Shown here piece after piece: positions 1 to 6,739 of a DNA stretch of 13,991 nucleotides (its first letter is position 1; every line of letters starts with the position of its first letter). Made by a program: the position numbers and the translations under genes. This stretch comes from Phycisphaerae bacterium (GTDB lineage: Bacteria; Planctomycetota; Phycisphaerae; Tepidisphaerales; Tepidisphaeraceae), in contig JACMJD010000460.1 of assembly GCA_014380825.1 (NCBI GenBank), forward strand, positions 1 through 13,991, in the 5' to 3' direction. Under the pieces are notes generated by a model that was not told the origin of the DNA, searched no databases, and worked only from the letters and a program-made list of their open reading frames with translations.

Positions 1-262
1 AAATCCACCACGCCGCCATCGCGAGCTTCTGGTCCGATCCGCGCGCCGCTTCGTCATGCACGGAAAACGTGATCCGCTCATACGTCAGCCCGATGTCCGC
101 AGGCGACATGCGACGCAGGATGTACAGCGCCTTGCCGTCGCTCATGCGTGGCGGATGCAGCAGCGACAGCGCGATCACCCACGCGACAAACGTCACGAGC
201 AGCACGCCGGTCAGCACGAACATCAGCAGTAAAGTCAACCAACCCATTCGAAGACGGATCAT
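1..262 (-). CDS. Membrane-anchored protein, N-terminal fragment (possible alpha/beta hydrolase)
   Basis: The frame is open from an ATG at 262-260 to the window edge, so only the first 87 residues are visible. Residues 1-8 are basic, then about 25 hydrophobic residues (LTLLLMFVLTGVLLVTFVAW and on) form one membrane anchor or uncleaved signal. After it comes a segment reading ADIGLTYERITFSVHDEAA, then KLAMAAWWI. This 'YE.ITF...D...L..WW' layout resembles the first strands of membrane-anchored alpha/beta hydrolases, whose nucleophile and oxyanion motifs would lie beyond the edge. That assignment is inference from a short stretch. Codon use is GC-rich at third positions, as in the neighbours. No strong Shine-Dalgarno is seen at 262, and an in-frame ATG at 247 is an alternative start. 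Confidence 0.6.
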   Translation of the reverse strand, partial: MIRLRMGWLTLLLMFVLTGVLLVTFVAWVIALSLLHPPRMSDGKALYILRRMSPADIGLTYERITFSVHDEAARGSDQKLAMAAWWI

Positions 263-281
263 ACGTTCGACTCGCCCGGAG

Positions 282-331
282 TGCAGGCTTCAGCCTGCAT
301 GGCTTCAACACGTGCAGACTGAAGTCCGCAC
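282..331. repeat. Pair of inverted REP-like palindromes
   Basis: Two related short palindromes lie 12 nt apart. The first (282-299) is TGCAGGCT-TC-AGCCTGCA, perfect over 8-bp arms. The second (312-331) is GTGC-A-GACT-GA-AGTC-C-GCAC, perfect except for one A/C mismatch. The second is an inverted, diverged copy of the first (loop TC versus GA). They lie between the divergent starts of the flanking genes. The head-to-head arrangement of two palindromic units is like REP/BIME elements; no transposase lies nearby. Confidence 0.6.
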
Positions 332-506
332 GCCGGATGAGAAAAAATGCACATGACGAGAAATTGATTCATGCACGGATCGAGGCGCGTCCGATAAATC
401 ACGAGAGGTTTCGGGTCATGGATGGCCGGAACGTGGAATGAAAATTGAAACGGGATGGCGGCGCGTGGTTCGTGTCGCGATCCTGCGCCTTGGAAGGAGT
501 CCGAAC

Positions 507-896
507 GTGAAACAATCGATCGCGATCTTGATGTGTACCGCCCTCGTGGGATTTGTGGCCGTGGGCTGTGCGAACAAGAACAAGCCGACCGCCGACGCCA
601 GCGTGATGGATGTGTCGACGCCCGCGCAGCCGGGTCCGAGCGCATACACGCCCGCGCCGCAGCCGATCGCGGCGCAGCCGGTCACGTATGACACGATGCC
701 GAACAACAACAACTTCGGCGGCGGCTCAACTGCCGGCGCGCCGAGCGGTCCGTACACGGTTAAGAAGGGCGACACGCTCTACAGCATCGCCCGCACCCGC
801 TACGGCGACGGGAAGCAGTGGCAGAAAATCACCGCCGCCAACCCGGGCCTGCGGCCGGAGAGCCTCAAGGTCGGGCAGACGATTACGGTTCCTTAA
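507..896 (+). CDS. Small LysM-domain lipoprotein
   Basis: A 129-residue secreted protein predicted to bind peptidoglycan. The start is taken as GTG 507 because AAGGAG at 494-499 sits 7 nt upstream and because the protein then begins with a proper lipoprotein signal: K2, a hydrophobic core, and a lipobox-like A-V-G-C with the modified cysteine at residue 21. The longer in-frame ATG at 438 would bury this signal. Residues 22-80 are a low-complexity linker rich in Pro, Ala and Asn. Residues 83-129 form one LysM domain (YTVKKGDTLYSIA at its start, the NPGL segment in the middle, LKVGQTITVP at the end), in the usual C-terminal place. It is probably anchored to a membrane while LysM holds N-acetylglucosamine-containing polymer. 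It is a single-gene unit, closed by the terminator at 963-999. No catalytic domain is present. Confidence 0.88.
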   Translation: MKQSIAILMCTALVGFVAVGCANKNKPTADASVMDVSTPAQPGPSAYTPAPQPIAAQPVTYDTMPNNNNFGGGSTAGAPSGPYTVKKGDTLYSIARTRYGDGKQWQKITAANPGLRPESLKVGQTITVP

Positions 897-962
897 GTGA
901 CGCGATTCCCTAAAGTGCGCATACCAATCGCATAGCGCGATACGACATGTCGCACCCGGCGT

Positions 963-999
963 AGGAAGGCGAGCTCGGAGAGCTCGCCTTCCTCTTTTT
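963..999 (+). terminator. Rho-independent terminator after the LysM gene
   Basis: A perfect 14-bp GC-rich stem (963-976 with 980-993) closes a 3-nt loop (GGA) and is followed by C then TTTTT at 995-999, with a further TTTT after one G. It lies 66 nt after the LysM stop. Read from the other strand, the same stem is about 13 nt beyond the stop of the minus-strand pseudopilin but has no U-tract, so termination is mainly for the plus strand. Confidence 0.93.
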
Positions 1000-1006
1000 G
1001 TTTTGA

Positions 1007-1879
1007 TCACTGCGATGTCGGCAACAGAATCGAATCACCTCCATCAAACGGCGATGCGACGATCGGACCGCCGGTGACTCCCGTCGATGAAAGCTTCGTC
1101 GTGAAAACGTTGTCACGATTTACGCCGACAAACGGGGTCTGCTCGAAGCTCACGTGACCGTCGCCGTACAGGATGTTCTGGCCGTCGCCGTCATGGTTCC
1201 GGCTGTTGGCATTTCTCATGTCGCGCGCGGATGAAGTCGACGTCACGTTGGTGACGTTGACGACACCTCCGGTATGACCGGGGTTCATGTCGGACGCGAT
1301 CGCGAAGTCTGGCGACATGCTGTTGTTCCAGATCGCGCCTTGCTTGATTGCCTCATCGTTCGCATACGGATTGTGCAGGCTGTAGCTGAGATTCTTTTGG
1401 ACGTCGGTCCAGTTCGACCAGTTCAGCGCGGTGTTGCTGGCGCCCCCGAAGTCCCACTTCTCGGCGTTGCTGCTTGGGCAGGTGAACACTTCAGGCGTGA
1501 TGTCCTGCGTCCGCAGCAATAGAAACAACGCCGCCGTCACATCGTTCGGGACCGGCCCATTCTCTCCAAACGGATTGCTGGTCGCGGCCCCCGTGCACCA
1601 GGTTGGGATTACCTGCGTACCACCCGCGTAAATCGCTTGCGGGTAATGGCCTTTGTTGTCGCTCGCGTACAGCAATAGCGCTTGTCCAACCTGCCGAAGA
1701 TTGCTCGCGCATTTGACGCGGTTAGCCGTCTCGCGACTTCGGCATGATGTCCTCATCGGCAACAGGAACGCGAGCGCCACCAGGATCAACCCGATTACGA
1801 CCAGCACCTCGACATACGTAATCCCTCGCCGCCACGTCGGGCGGCGATAACGACCTCGGACAGATCTTCTGCGCGTCAT
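1007..1879 (-). CDS. Type II secretion-like pseudopilin with C-terminal H-Xn-DG motif (copy 1)
   Basis: A prepilin-like protein of about 290 residues. The N-terminus is very basic, then comes the class III prepilin signal: G followed by ITYVEVLVVIGL, with Glu at mature position +5, expected to be cut and methylated by a prepilin peptidase. The first half carries the usual 'CASNLRQVGQALLLYASDN.G.YP' region. Near the C-terminus NH-DGDGQNILYG-DGHVSF matches the 'H-X9-DG' processing-associated motif of planctomycete-type pseudopilins, but with ten rather than nine residues between His and DG. AAAGGAG lies upstream of GTG 1882 immediately followed by ATG 1879; either could start, and ATG is chosen. 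It is paralogous to 2139-2993 along its length (shared NDVTAALFLL, RTQDITPE, FTCPS, DSILLPTSQ). It likely forms or caps a pseudopilus; the substrate is unknown. Confidence 0.87.
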   Translation of the reverse strand: MTRRRSVRGRYRRPTWRRGITYVEVLVVIGLILVALAFLLPMRTSCRSRETANRVKCASNLRQVGQALLLYASDNKGHYPQAIYAGGTQVIPTWCTGAATSNPFGENGPVPNDVTAALFLLLRTQDITPEVFTCPSSNAEKWDFGGASNTALNWSNWTDVQKNLSYSLHNPYANDEAIKQGAIWNNSMSPDFAIASDMNPGHTGGVVNVTNVTSTSSARDMRNANSRNHDGDGQNILYGDGHVSFEQTPFVGVNRDNVFTTKLSSTGVTGGPIVASPFDGGDSILLPTSQ

Positions 1880-2138
1880 CACAAGACGCTCCTTTCACAA
1901 AAGATCGCGCAGCAAACCAGGTGGCCGAGGAAGCGGTCGGCTGAATGAAACGTCGAATAAGAGAAATGAGAGCTGCCATCGCGCGCGATTCAGAATGGTG
2001 CGCGTAGCGATAGCCAACCCGTCGACGACAATCCCCGCGGGCGAGCGCGATCAATCCCAGCAACATCACCAGCGAACATCGCCGGTTGGTTGATGCCATG
2101 GCGAGTCAGACGCGCGACGGCGCGGAAAGATTCAGATC
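1880..2138. other. Spacer between the two pseudopilin genes
   Basis: A gap of about 260 bp. The only item of note is a minus-strand frame from ATG 2099 whose first 20 residues look hydrophobic, but it has no ribosome binding site and runs into the pseudopilin gene out of frame. I saw no clear terminator or promoter here. Confidence 0.4.
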
Positions 2139-2993
2139 TTATTGAGATGTCGGGAGGAGGATTGAATCGTCGCCATCAAAGGGCGATTCGAAGATCGGTC
2201 CGCCGCTCAGCGCGTGCTTTTCGTTCTTGGTTGTAAAGATGTTGTCGCGTTTGATCCCAACGAACGGGTTTGTTGTAAAGCTGACGTGTCCGTCCGCGTA
2301 CAGCACATTTTGTCCGTCGCTGTTGTGGTTGCGACTGTTGGCTAGCTTCATGTCTTTTGCGGTGGACACAGTCGTGACTGTCGTAACATTGATCGTGCCA
2401 CCAGTATTGCCCGGATTCATGTCGGACGCGACGGCATCCTCCGCCGATGGGCCTCGCCAACCCATGAAACGCGATCTCATCGCAGCTTCGAACCCGTCGC
2501 TGTGGTATCGATTCTGAACGCTATAGCTCAGCTGTCGCCGGACATCGCTGAAGTTCGACCAGTTCAGCGCGGTGTTCCTTCCGCCGCCGAAATCCCACTT
2601 TTCCTGATCGGTGCTTGGGCACGTGAATATTTCAGGTGTGATGTCCTGCGTGCGAATCAGCAGAAACAGTGCGGCCGTCACATCGTTTGGCGCGGGTCCG
2701 CGCGGACCGAATGGATCGGTCGCCGCCGCGCCGGTGCCCCAAGTTGGGATTACTGTGGTGCCGGGCGCGTGAGTCGTCCGAGGATACGCGCCCTTGTTGT
2801 CGTTCGCGTACATCTGCAGTGCTTGCCCGATCGATCGCAGTTGGCCAGCGCAGATCTGCCGATTCTTCGACTCGCGCATGCGGATCAGGATCGGAAGCAG
2901 AATCGCGACCAGAATCGCCAGGACGACGAGGACGATCAGCAATTCAAGATAAGTGAACGCACCGGCGAGCCGAGTTGTTCTCCTTCGCGGCAT
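2139..2993 (-). CDS. Type II secretion-like pseudopilin with C-terminal H-Xn-DG motif (copy 2)
   Basis: A 284-residue paralogue of the downstream pseudopilin. The leader MPRRRTTRLAGA is followed by FTYLELLIVLVVLAILVAILLP, with Glu at +5 if Phe13 is mature residue 1. That puts Ala12, not the almost invariant Gly, at position -1; cutting after Gly11 would instead place Glu at +6. Both options depart from the classical prepilin peptidase site. Then follow CAGQLRSIGQALQMYANDN.G.YP, the shared central block (NDVTAALFLL, RTQDITPE, FTCPS) and NH-NSDGQNVLYA-DGHVSF, again with ten residues before DG. It differs from its sister mainly around residues 160-190. The likely role is a minor or major pseudopilin. 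It probably has its own promoter, see 3047-3076. Confidence 0.87.
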   Translation of the reverse strand: MPRRRTTRLAGAFTYLELLIVLVVLAILVAILLPILIRMRESKNRQICAGQLRSIGQALQMYANDNKGAYPRTTHAPGTTVIPTWGTGAAATDPFGPRGPAPNDVTAALFLLIRTQDITPEIFTCPSTDQEKWDFGGGRNTALNWSNFSDVRRQLSYSVQNRYHSDGFEAAMRSRFMGWRGPSAEDAVASDMNPGNTGGTINVTTVTTVSTAKDMKLANSRNHNSDGQNVLYADGHVSFTTNPFVGIKRDNIFTTKNEKHALSGGPIFESPFDGDDSILLPTSQ

Positions 2994-3046
2994 GTTTTCC
3001 CCGGTTGATCCTCACGGTACTCGCGGCGCGCAGCGCGCCAAAACCA

Positions 3047-3076
3047 AAAATAAGAAATTTTGGTCCACGATTTCAA
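3047..3076 (-). promoter_or_regulatory. Candidate sigma70-type promoter for pseudopilin copy 2
   Basis: On the minus strand TTGAAA (3076-3071) is followed after 18 nt by TATTTT (3052-3047). This predicts a start near 3040 and a leader of roughly 45 nt. The leader begins with an all-GC hairpin, GGCGCG-CAG-CGCGCC on the plus strand (3025-3039). The -35 lies within a 14-bp perfect palindrome, ATTTCAATTGAAAT, at 3070-3083, which could be an operator. Confidence 0.45.
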
Positions 3077-3093
3077 TTGAAATTCGCAGATTC

Positions 3094-3291
3094 CTAAATT
3101 GCGCTGCGCGCCGCGCGCTCGGCGCGCGCAACAAGGGAAGTACTTGTGGGCGCGCCCATGTCGCGCGCCGCGCGAGTTCTTTGAAAATCCGAATGCATCA
3201 ATTTGCAACACCATGCAACATATTTTTTGTTGCGCACGCACTCGATTTGGCAAAGCGAACCCATTGCGAAGCTGGGCCGTTTACCCCCGCA
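3094..3291. other. Non-coding AT/GC mosaic upstream of pseudopilin copy 2
   Basis: This part of the roughly 300-bp intergenic region has no convincing gene. It alternates runs made almost only of GC (GCGCGC-TCG-GCGCGC near 3115-3130, GGGCGCGCCC near 3149-3158, another near 3165-3176) with AT-rich stretches. The hexamer GCAACA occurs at 3128-3133, 3205-3210 and 3215-3220, and its inverse TGTTGC at 3228-3233, so 3215-3233 can fold into a 6-bp hairpin with a T-rich loop. Overlapping frames here lack ribosome binding sites and family-like sequence. A regulatory leader or binding-site cluster is possible but unproven. Confidence 0.4.
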
Positions 3292-4053
3292 TCAACGGAA
3301 TCCCTGCTCGCGCTTGCCCTTTTCTTTTCCATCCAGCCAACCGTCCGGGCGATTCCCGAACGTATGCGGATGCGGGTTCGCTGTTGGGGCGGCCCAGCGG
3401 ATGGAGTTCTCGATGATCTTTAGGACGTTCGCGTTGTGATACGTCGGATAGGTTTCGTGACCCGGTCGGAAATAAACAATTCGACCCGCGCCGCGACGCC
3501 AGGTGCACAGGCTGCGGAAGACTTCGCCGCCGGTGAAGCTGCTGATCATGATCGTTTCTTCGGGCTCGGGGATGTCGAAGTATTCGCCGTACATTTCTTC
3601 TTTGTCGATGATGAAATGATCGTCGACGTCCCTCACGATCGGATGGCCGGGGCGCGTGACCCACAGCACTTCGCGATCATCGCTTTCGCGCCACTTGAGG
3701 TCGCAGGTGGTGCCCATCAGCTTCTTGAAGATCTTCGAGAAGTGCCCGCTGTGCAGCACGACCAGGCCCATGCCGGTTTTGAGGACGCGCTGATAGCAGC
3801 GCTCGACGACCAGATCCACCGCCTCGGCGTGGGCCATGTGTCCCCACCACACGAGCACGTCGGTGTTTGATACGACGTCTTCGCTGAGCCCGTGTTCCGG
3901 ATCATCCAGCGTGGCCGTGCCGACTTTCAGATCGGTGCTCTTTCGCAGCGAAGCGGCGATCGCTTCGTGAATTCCGTTGGGATATATCTCCGTCACCTTC
4001 GGATTTTTCTTCTCGTGACGAAACTCGTTCCAGATCGTGACTCGGATGGCCAT
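3292..4053 (-). CDS. ThuA-like domain protein (trehalose-utilization family)
   Basis: A 253-residue protein without a signal peptide, hence cytoplasmic. It matches the ThuA-like fold (class I glutamine amidotransferase-like) along nearly its whole length: [12 protein letters not shown] at the start, YP.GIH near 24-29, [11 protein letters not shown] at 65-75, [18 protein letters not shown] at 97-114, [10 protein letters not shown] at 153-162, GGEVFRS at 175-181 and [14 protein letters not shown] at 194-207. ThuA proteins act in catabolism of trehalose and related disaccharides in rhizobia; the role in this organism is not shown. The tail after residue 223 is basic and probably disordered. It starts 18 nt after the aroA stop on the same strand, so the two are likely co-transcribed although no metabolic link is obvious. 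GAGG lies 9 nt upstream of the ATG. Confidence 0.88.
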   Translation of the reverse strand: MAIRVTIWNEFRHEKKNPKVTEIYPNGIHEAIAASLRKSTDLKVGTATLDDPEHGLSEDVVSNTDVLVWWGHMAHAEAVDLVVERCYQRVLKTGMGLVVLHSGHFSKIFKKLMGTTCDLKWRESDDREVLWVTRPGHPIVRDVDDHFIIDKEEMYGEYFDIPEPEETIMISSFTGGEVFRSLCTWRRGAGRIVYFRPGHETYPTYHNANVLKIIENSIRWAAPTANPHPHTFGNRPDGWLDGKEKGKREQGFR

Positions 4054-4071
4054 GTGTGGTTGCCTCTTACT

Positions 4072-5409
4072 TCACTTCGCGGTTGAGCTGATGACCGACT
4101 GAAGATCTTCAAAAAAGTTCGGGTACGTTTTGCCGACGCACTCGGCGTTGCGGATGGTCACGCCGCCGATGCGCGTGCCCGCCACGGCGAAGCTCATCGC
4201 CATGCGGTGGTCATCGTAGGTGTCGATGGCTGTGGAGGAAAGTGCCCCAAGGGACGCGGTTGCATTTTCGGGCGGATTGAAGATGAGCGTGTCGTCATGT
4301 TCGATTCTTACCGTAGCGCCGAGCTTGGTTAACTCGTTTGACAACGCGGTTAACCGATCGGTCTCTTTCACGCGTAGGGTATGAAGCCCACGGATGACGG
4401 TTTCGCCTTTCGCGAAGAGGCCAAGCACGGCCAAGGTTTGCGCCGTGTCGGGCATTTTCGATAGATCGACGTCGATGCCTTCGAGCGTTTCGGTGCCGCC
4501 GACCGTGATGAAATCTTTTCCGAAGATCAGATCCGCGCCCATGCGTTGCAGCACGTCGGCGAAGCCGACATCGCCTTGAAAGCTCGACTTGCCGAGCCCG
4601 TCAATCGTGACTTTCGATCCCGGATTGATCGCCGCCGCGGCGAGGAAATAGCTGGCGTTGGAGGCGTCGGGTTCGACGCGATAGTTCGTCGCGCGATAGT
4701 GATGTTTCGGAATGACGATGCGCTTGGGCTCGCCGTTTTTCGGATCGCGCGACAGCTCGGGTGTGACGCCGAACTCGTCCATCAGCCGCATGGTCATGGC
4801 AACGTATGGCCAACTCGTCTGGTTCGGCTCCAGATCGATCTGCACTTCGTTTCGCGCATACGGCGCGACCATCAGCACGGCCGATAGAAACTGCGACGAC
4901 TGCGCGATGGCCGGCGAGCGCGCGATTCCGCCGGGCAAGCCGCTCGCGTTCACGCGCACCGGCGCGAAGCCGGCGGCGTTCAGATACTCGATTGACACGC
5001 CGAGGTTCTTCAGCATGTCGACCAGCGGACCGATCGGTCGCTGTCGCATCCGCGCGACGCCGTCGAGATCGAATCGGCCGGTACCGAGCGAGCACAGCGC
5101 CGTGAGAAACCGGATCGTCGTCCCGCTGTTCCCGCAGAACAGCTCGGCGATGTTGCGATCGATATGCCCGCCACGCCCGTGAACGCGAACGGCGCGCGCG
5201 TCATGATCCATGCCAAGGTGAAACCCCAGCCGCGCGAGACCTTCGAGCATCACCTCCGTGTCATCCGCAAACAGCACGTTCGACAGATCGCAAACGCCAT
5301 CGCTGAGCGCGCTGAGCACGAGCGCCCGATTGGTCAAACTCTTCGACCCCGGTGGCGTGACCGTCGCGTCGAACGGATTGGTGATGGGTTGAAGCGTGAT
5401 GTCGCTCAT
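4072..5409 (-). CDS. aroA: 3-phosphoshikimate 1-carboxyvinyltransferase (EPSP synthase)
   Basis: Transfers the enolpyruvyl group of PEP to shikimate 3-phosphate, the sixth step of the shikimate pathway to aromatic amino acids. It has 445 residues, normal for the family. Expected elements are present: PGSKSLTNRAL with Lys23; GNSGTTIRFL at 93-102, aligning with Escherichia coli Gly96-Thr97; RQRP at 122-125; SSQF at 171-174 (class I type, not the class II SAQ.K); MPDTAQT with the catalytic Asp321; LRVKETDR with Glu349; YDDHRMAM at 398-405; and CVGKTYPNFFEDL with Lys427. The position equivalent to E. coli Pro101 is Phe101, and Ala95, Ala98 and Met99 are Ser, Thr and Ile; this edge of the PEP site affects glyphosate sensitivity in other enzymes. 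The ATG has little Shine-Dalgarno. It is the first gene of a pair with the ThuA-like gene. Confidence 0.96.
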   Translation of the reverse strand: MSDITLQPITNPFDATVTPPGSKSLTNRALVLSALSDGVCDLSNVLFADDTEVMLEGLARLGFHLGMDHDARAVRVHGRGGHIDRNIAELFCGNSGTTIRFLTALCSLGTGRFDLDGVARMRQRPIGPLVDMLKNLGVSIEYLNAAGFAPVRVNASGLPGGIARSPAIAQSSQFLSAVLMVAPYARNEVQIDLEPNQTSWPYVAMTMRLMDEFGVTPELSRDPKNGEPKRIVIPKHHYRATNYRVEPDASNASYFLAAAAINPGSKVTIDGLGKSSFQGDVGFADVLQRMGADLIFGKDFITVGGTETLEGIDVDLSKMPDTAQTLAVLGLFAKGETVIRGLHTLRVKETDRLTALSNELTKLGATVRIEHDDTLIFNPPENATASLGALSSTAIDTYDDHRMAMSFAVAGTRIGGVTIRNAECVGKTYPNFFEDLQSVISSTAK

Positions 5410-5470
5410 AAGACCGATTTCATCGTAGCGATTGATGGCGATGCGCGAAGGAATCGCGGGAATGAGGAGA

Positions 5471-5479
5471 TGGTATAAT
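5471..5479 (+). promoter_or_regulatory. Extended -10 promoter for a probably leaderless gene
   Basis: TGGTATAAT is a perfect extended -10 (TG-N-TATAAT) with the hexamer at 5474-5479. The ATG of the next gene is at 5488, only 8 nt beyond. A normal transcription start 6-8 nt after the -10 would fall at or within 2 nt of the ATG. There is no good -35, which extended -10 promoters do not need. Confidence 0.6.
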
Positions 5480-5487
5480 TCCTACCG

Positions 5488-5826
5488 ATGACGGAGAATC
5501 GACCAGCGCCGACGCTCGATTATGCAAAGAGCGAACCTCGCCGACCGCTGCTCTCGCGCATTCGTTTCGGCACGATCGGTCTCGCCCTCTCTCTGCTGAC
5601 CTCAACGACCATGTTCGCATTCGGACTGATCATTCAGCCTGCGTTCAACATCGACAGGCACAACTTTGGCAATGCGTGCCTACTCTGGCTCAACGTTCCG
5701 GCGTTGATTGCGGTCGTCATGTGCGTCTGGGGAATCGCACAGGATCCGAAGTCGGGCATACCGTACCTCGGCATCATCGTAGCTGTACCGTCCGCGATCT
5801 TGGCACCGATGTTCATGTGCGCGTGA
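5488..5826 (+). CDS. Small integral membrane protein, unknown function
   Basis: A 112-residue protein I do not recognise. About 25 polar residues are followed by three hydrophobic segments: near residues 28-50 (FGTIGLALSLL onward), 62-84 (ACLLWLNVPALIAVVMCVW) and 91-111 (GIPYLGIIVAVPSAILAP). No conserved catalytic motif is visible. The start is supported by the -10 at 5474-5479; an AGGAGA at 5465-5470 is too far upstream for a ribosome binding site and lies before the promoter hexamer. It is divergent from aroA across 78 bp and ends 14 nt inside the 3' end of the convergent epimerase-like gene. GC-rich third positions and a uniform hydrophobic pattern argue that it is real. Confidence 0.7.
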   Translation: MTENRPAPTLDYAKSEPRRPLLSRIRFGTIGLALSLLTSTTMFAFGLIIQPAFNIDRHNFGNACLLWLNVPALIAVVMCVWGIAQDPKSGIPYLGIIVAVPSAILAPMFMCA

Positions 5827-6733
5827 GCGATTCGAGCGTGCGATGCAGATCGGGGTGATGAAAATCGAATCCAAGCTCAGTCAGCCTTCGCGGCATCGCG
5901 CGCCGTCCGGTGAGCGCGAGCACCGGCTCGGTCCGCAGGAAAAGACATCCCAGTCGAACCATGATCGCCGGCACCGGCGGACTCCACGGTCGAAGCACGG
6001 CGCGGCGAAGTTCACGCATGAAATCCGCGTTCGTGACCGCATTCGGAGATGCGGCGATGTAGAGTCCACTCATTTGCGCGTGGTCGATCGCCTGCAGCTT
6101 AATCCGCACCAGATCGTCGATGTGAATCCAACTGATGTACTGCCGTCCATTGCCAACGGCTCCACCCAAGAAGCACCGCGCCATCGTGGCGAGCATTTTT
6201 AGCACACCGCCATCGCGACCGAGGACGAACGGCATGCGCAGCAGCACGCGGCGCGTGCGCGGTGTCGGGATCGATGCGAAGGCACGTTCCCACTTCGTGG
6301 CGGTATCGACGGGAATTCCTTCGCCGACGGGGGATGTCTCATCGCAGATGGAATCACCGCGATCGCCGTAGATCGCTGTGGTTGAAGCCTGGATCATAAT
6401 CGCTGGCGGATTGGCGCAACGATTGATCGCTTCGCCTATCGTGCGAACGGCGTTCTCGCGCGAGCGGTCGATCTCATCGAGCGCGCGGCGCGTGTAACGG
6501 CAATTCACGTTCTTCCCGGCGAGATTGATCACCGCATCGGCGCCGTCGAGCTGACGCAGCCACGTGTCGGCGACGGTACGACCGTCCCATCGCACGTCCC
6601 GAATTTGTCCGCGCGGGTCGCGCGGACTGCGCGTAAGGATGACGACATCATCGCCGCGCGCCGCGAGTGCATCAGCAATCGCGCAACCGATGAATCCGCT
6701 TCCGCCCGCGATGACAGTGCGACGTTGCTTCAT
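5813..6733 (-). CDS. TIGR01777-family NAD(P)-dependent epimerase-like SDR protein
   Basis: A 306-residue extended-SDR protein of the YfcH/TIGR01777 type. The N-terminal Rossmann motif is AGGSGFIG with Gly10, Gly13 and Gly16, followed by VVILTR as the second strand. DAVINLAGKNV near residues 65-75 is the typical fourth-strand motif, then ASTTAIYGD with the SDR Ser/Tyr region, a TKWERAF block, and VLLRMPFVLG...GG.L..M near 165-185. ISWIHIDDL at 200-208 is highly typical. The C-terminal LTGRRAMPRRLTELGFDFHHPDL matches the DUF1731 tail. Substrates of this family are mostly unknown. It begins 6 nt after the stop of the fusion gene upstream, so translation is probably coupled, and it closes the three-gene operon. 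The 3' end overlaps a convergent gene by 14 nt. Confidence 0.9.
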   Translation of the reverse strand: MKQRRTVIAGGSGFIGCAIADALAARGDDVVILTRSPRDPRGQIRDVRWDGRTVADTWLRQLDGADAVINLAGKNVNCRYTRRALDEIDRSRENAVRTIGEAINRCANPPAIMIQASTTAIYGDRGDSICDETSPVGEGIPVDTATKWERAFASIPTPRTRRVLLRMPFVLGRDGGVLKMLATMARCFLGGAVGNGRQYISWIHIDDLVRIKLQAIDHAQMSGLYIAASPNAVTNADFMRELRRAVLRPWSPPVPAIMVRLGCLFLRTEPVLALTGRRAMPRRLTELGFDFHHPDLHRTLESLTRT

Positions 6734-6739
6734 GACGGC

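Noticed and set aside
1722..2099. 125-codon minus-strand frame starting with a signal-like hydrophobic stretch
   Set aside because: The first 20 residues look like a signal peptide, but there is no ribosome binding site, the rest is Arg/Ser-rich, and it runs about 160 nt into the pseudopilin gene in another frame.
3231..3290. Possible cyclic-di-GMP (GEMM) riboswitch, because pieces like CACGCAC and GGCAAA occur
   Set aside because: The order and spacing do not match the GEMM core, and the strand on which the pieces occur has no downstream gene.
2953..3423. 156-codon plus-strand frame across the pseudopilin leader region
   Set aside because: Mixed composition follows the AT/GC mosaic; it overlaps two well-supported minus-strand genes and has no start signal.
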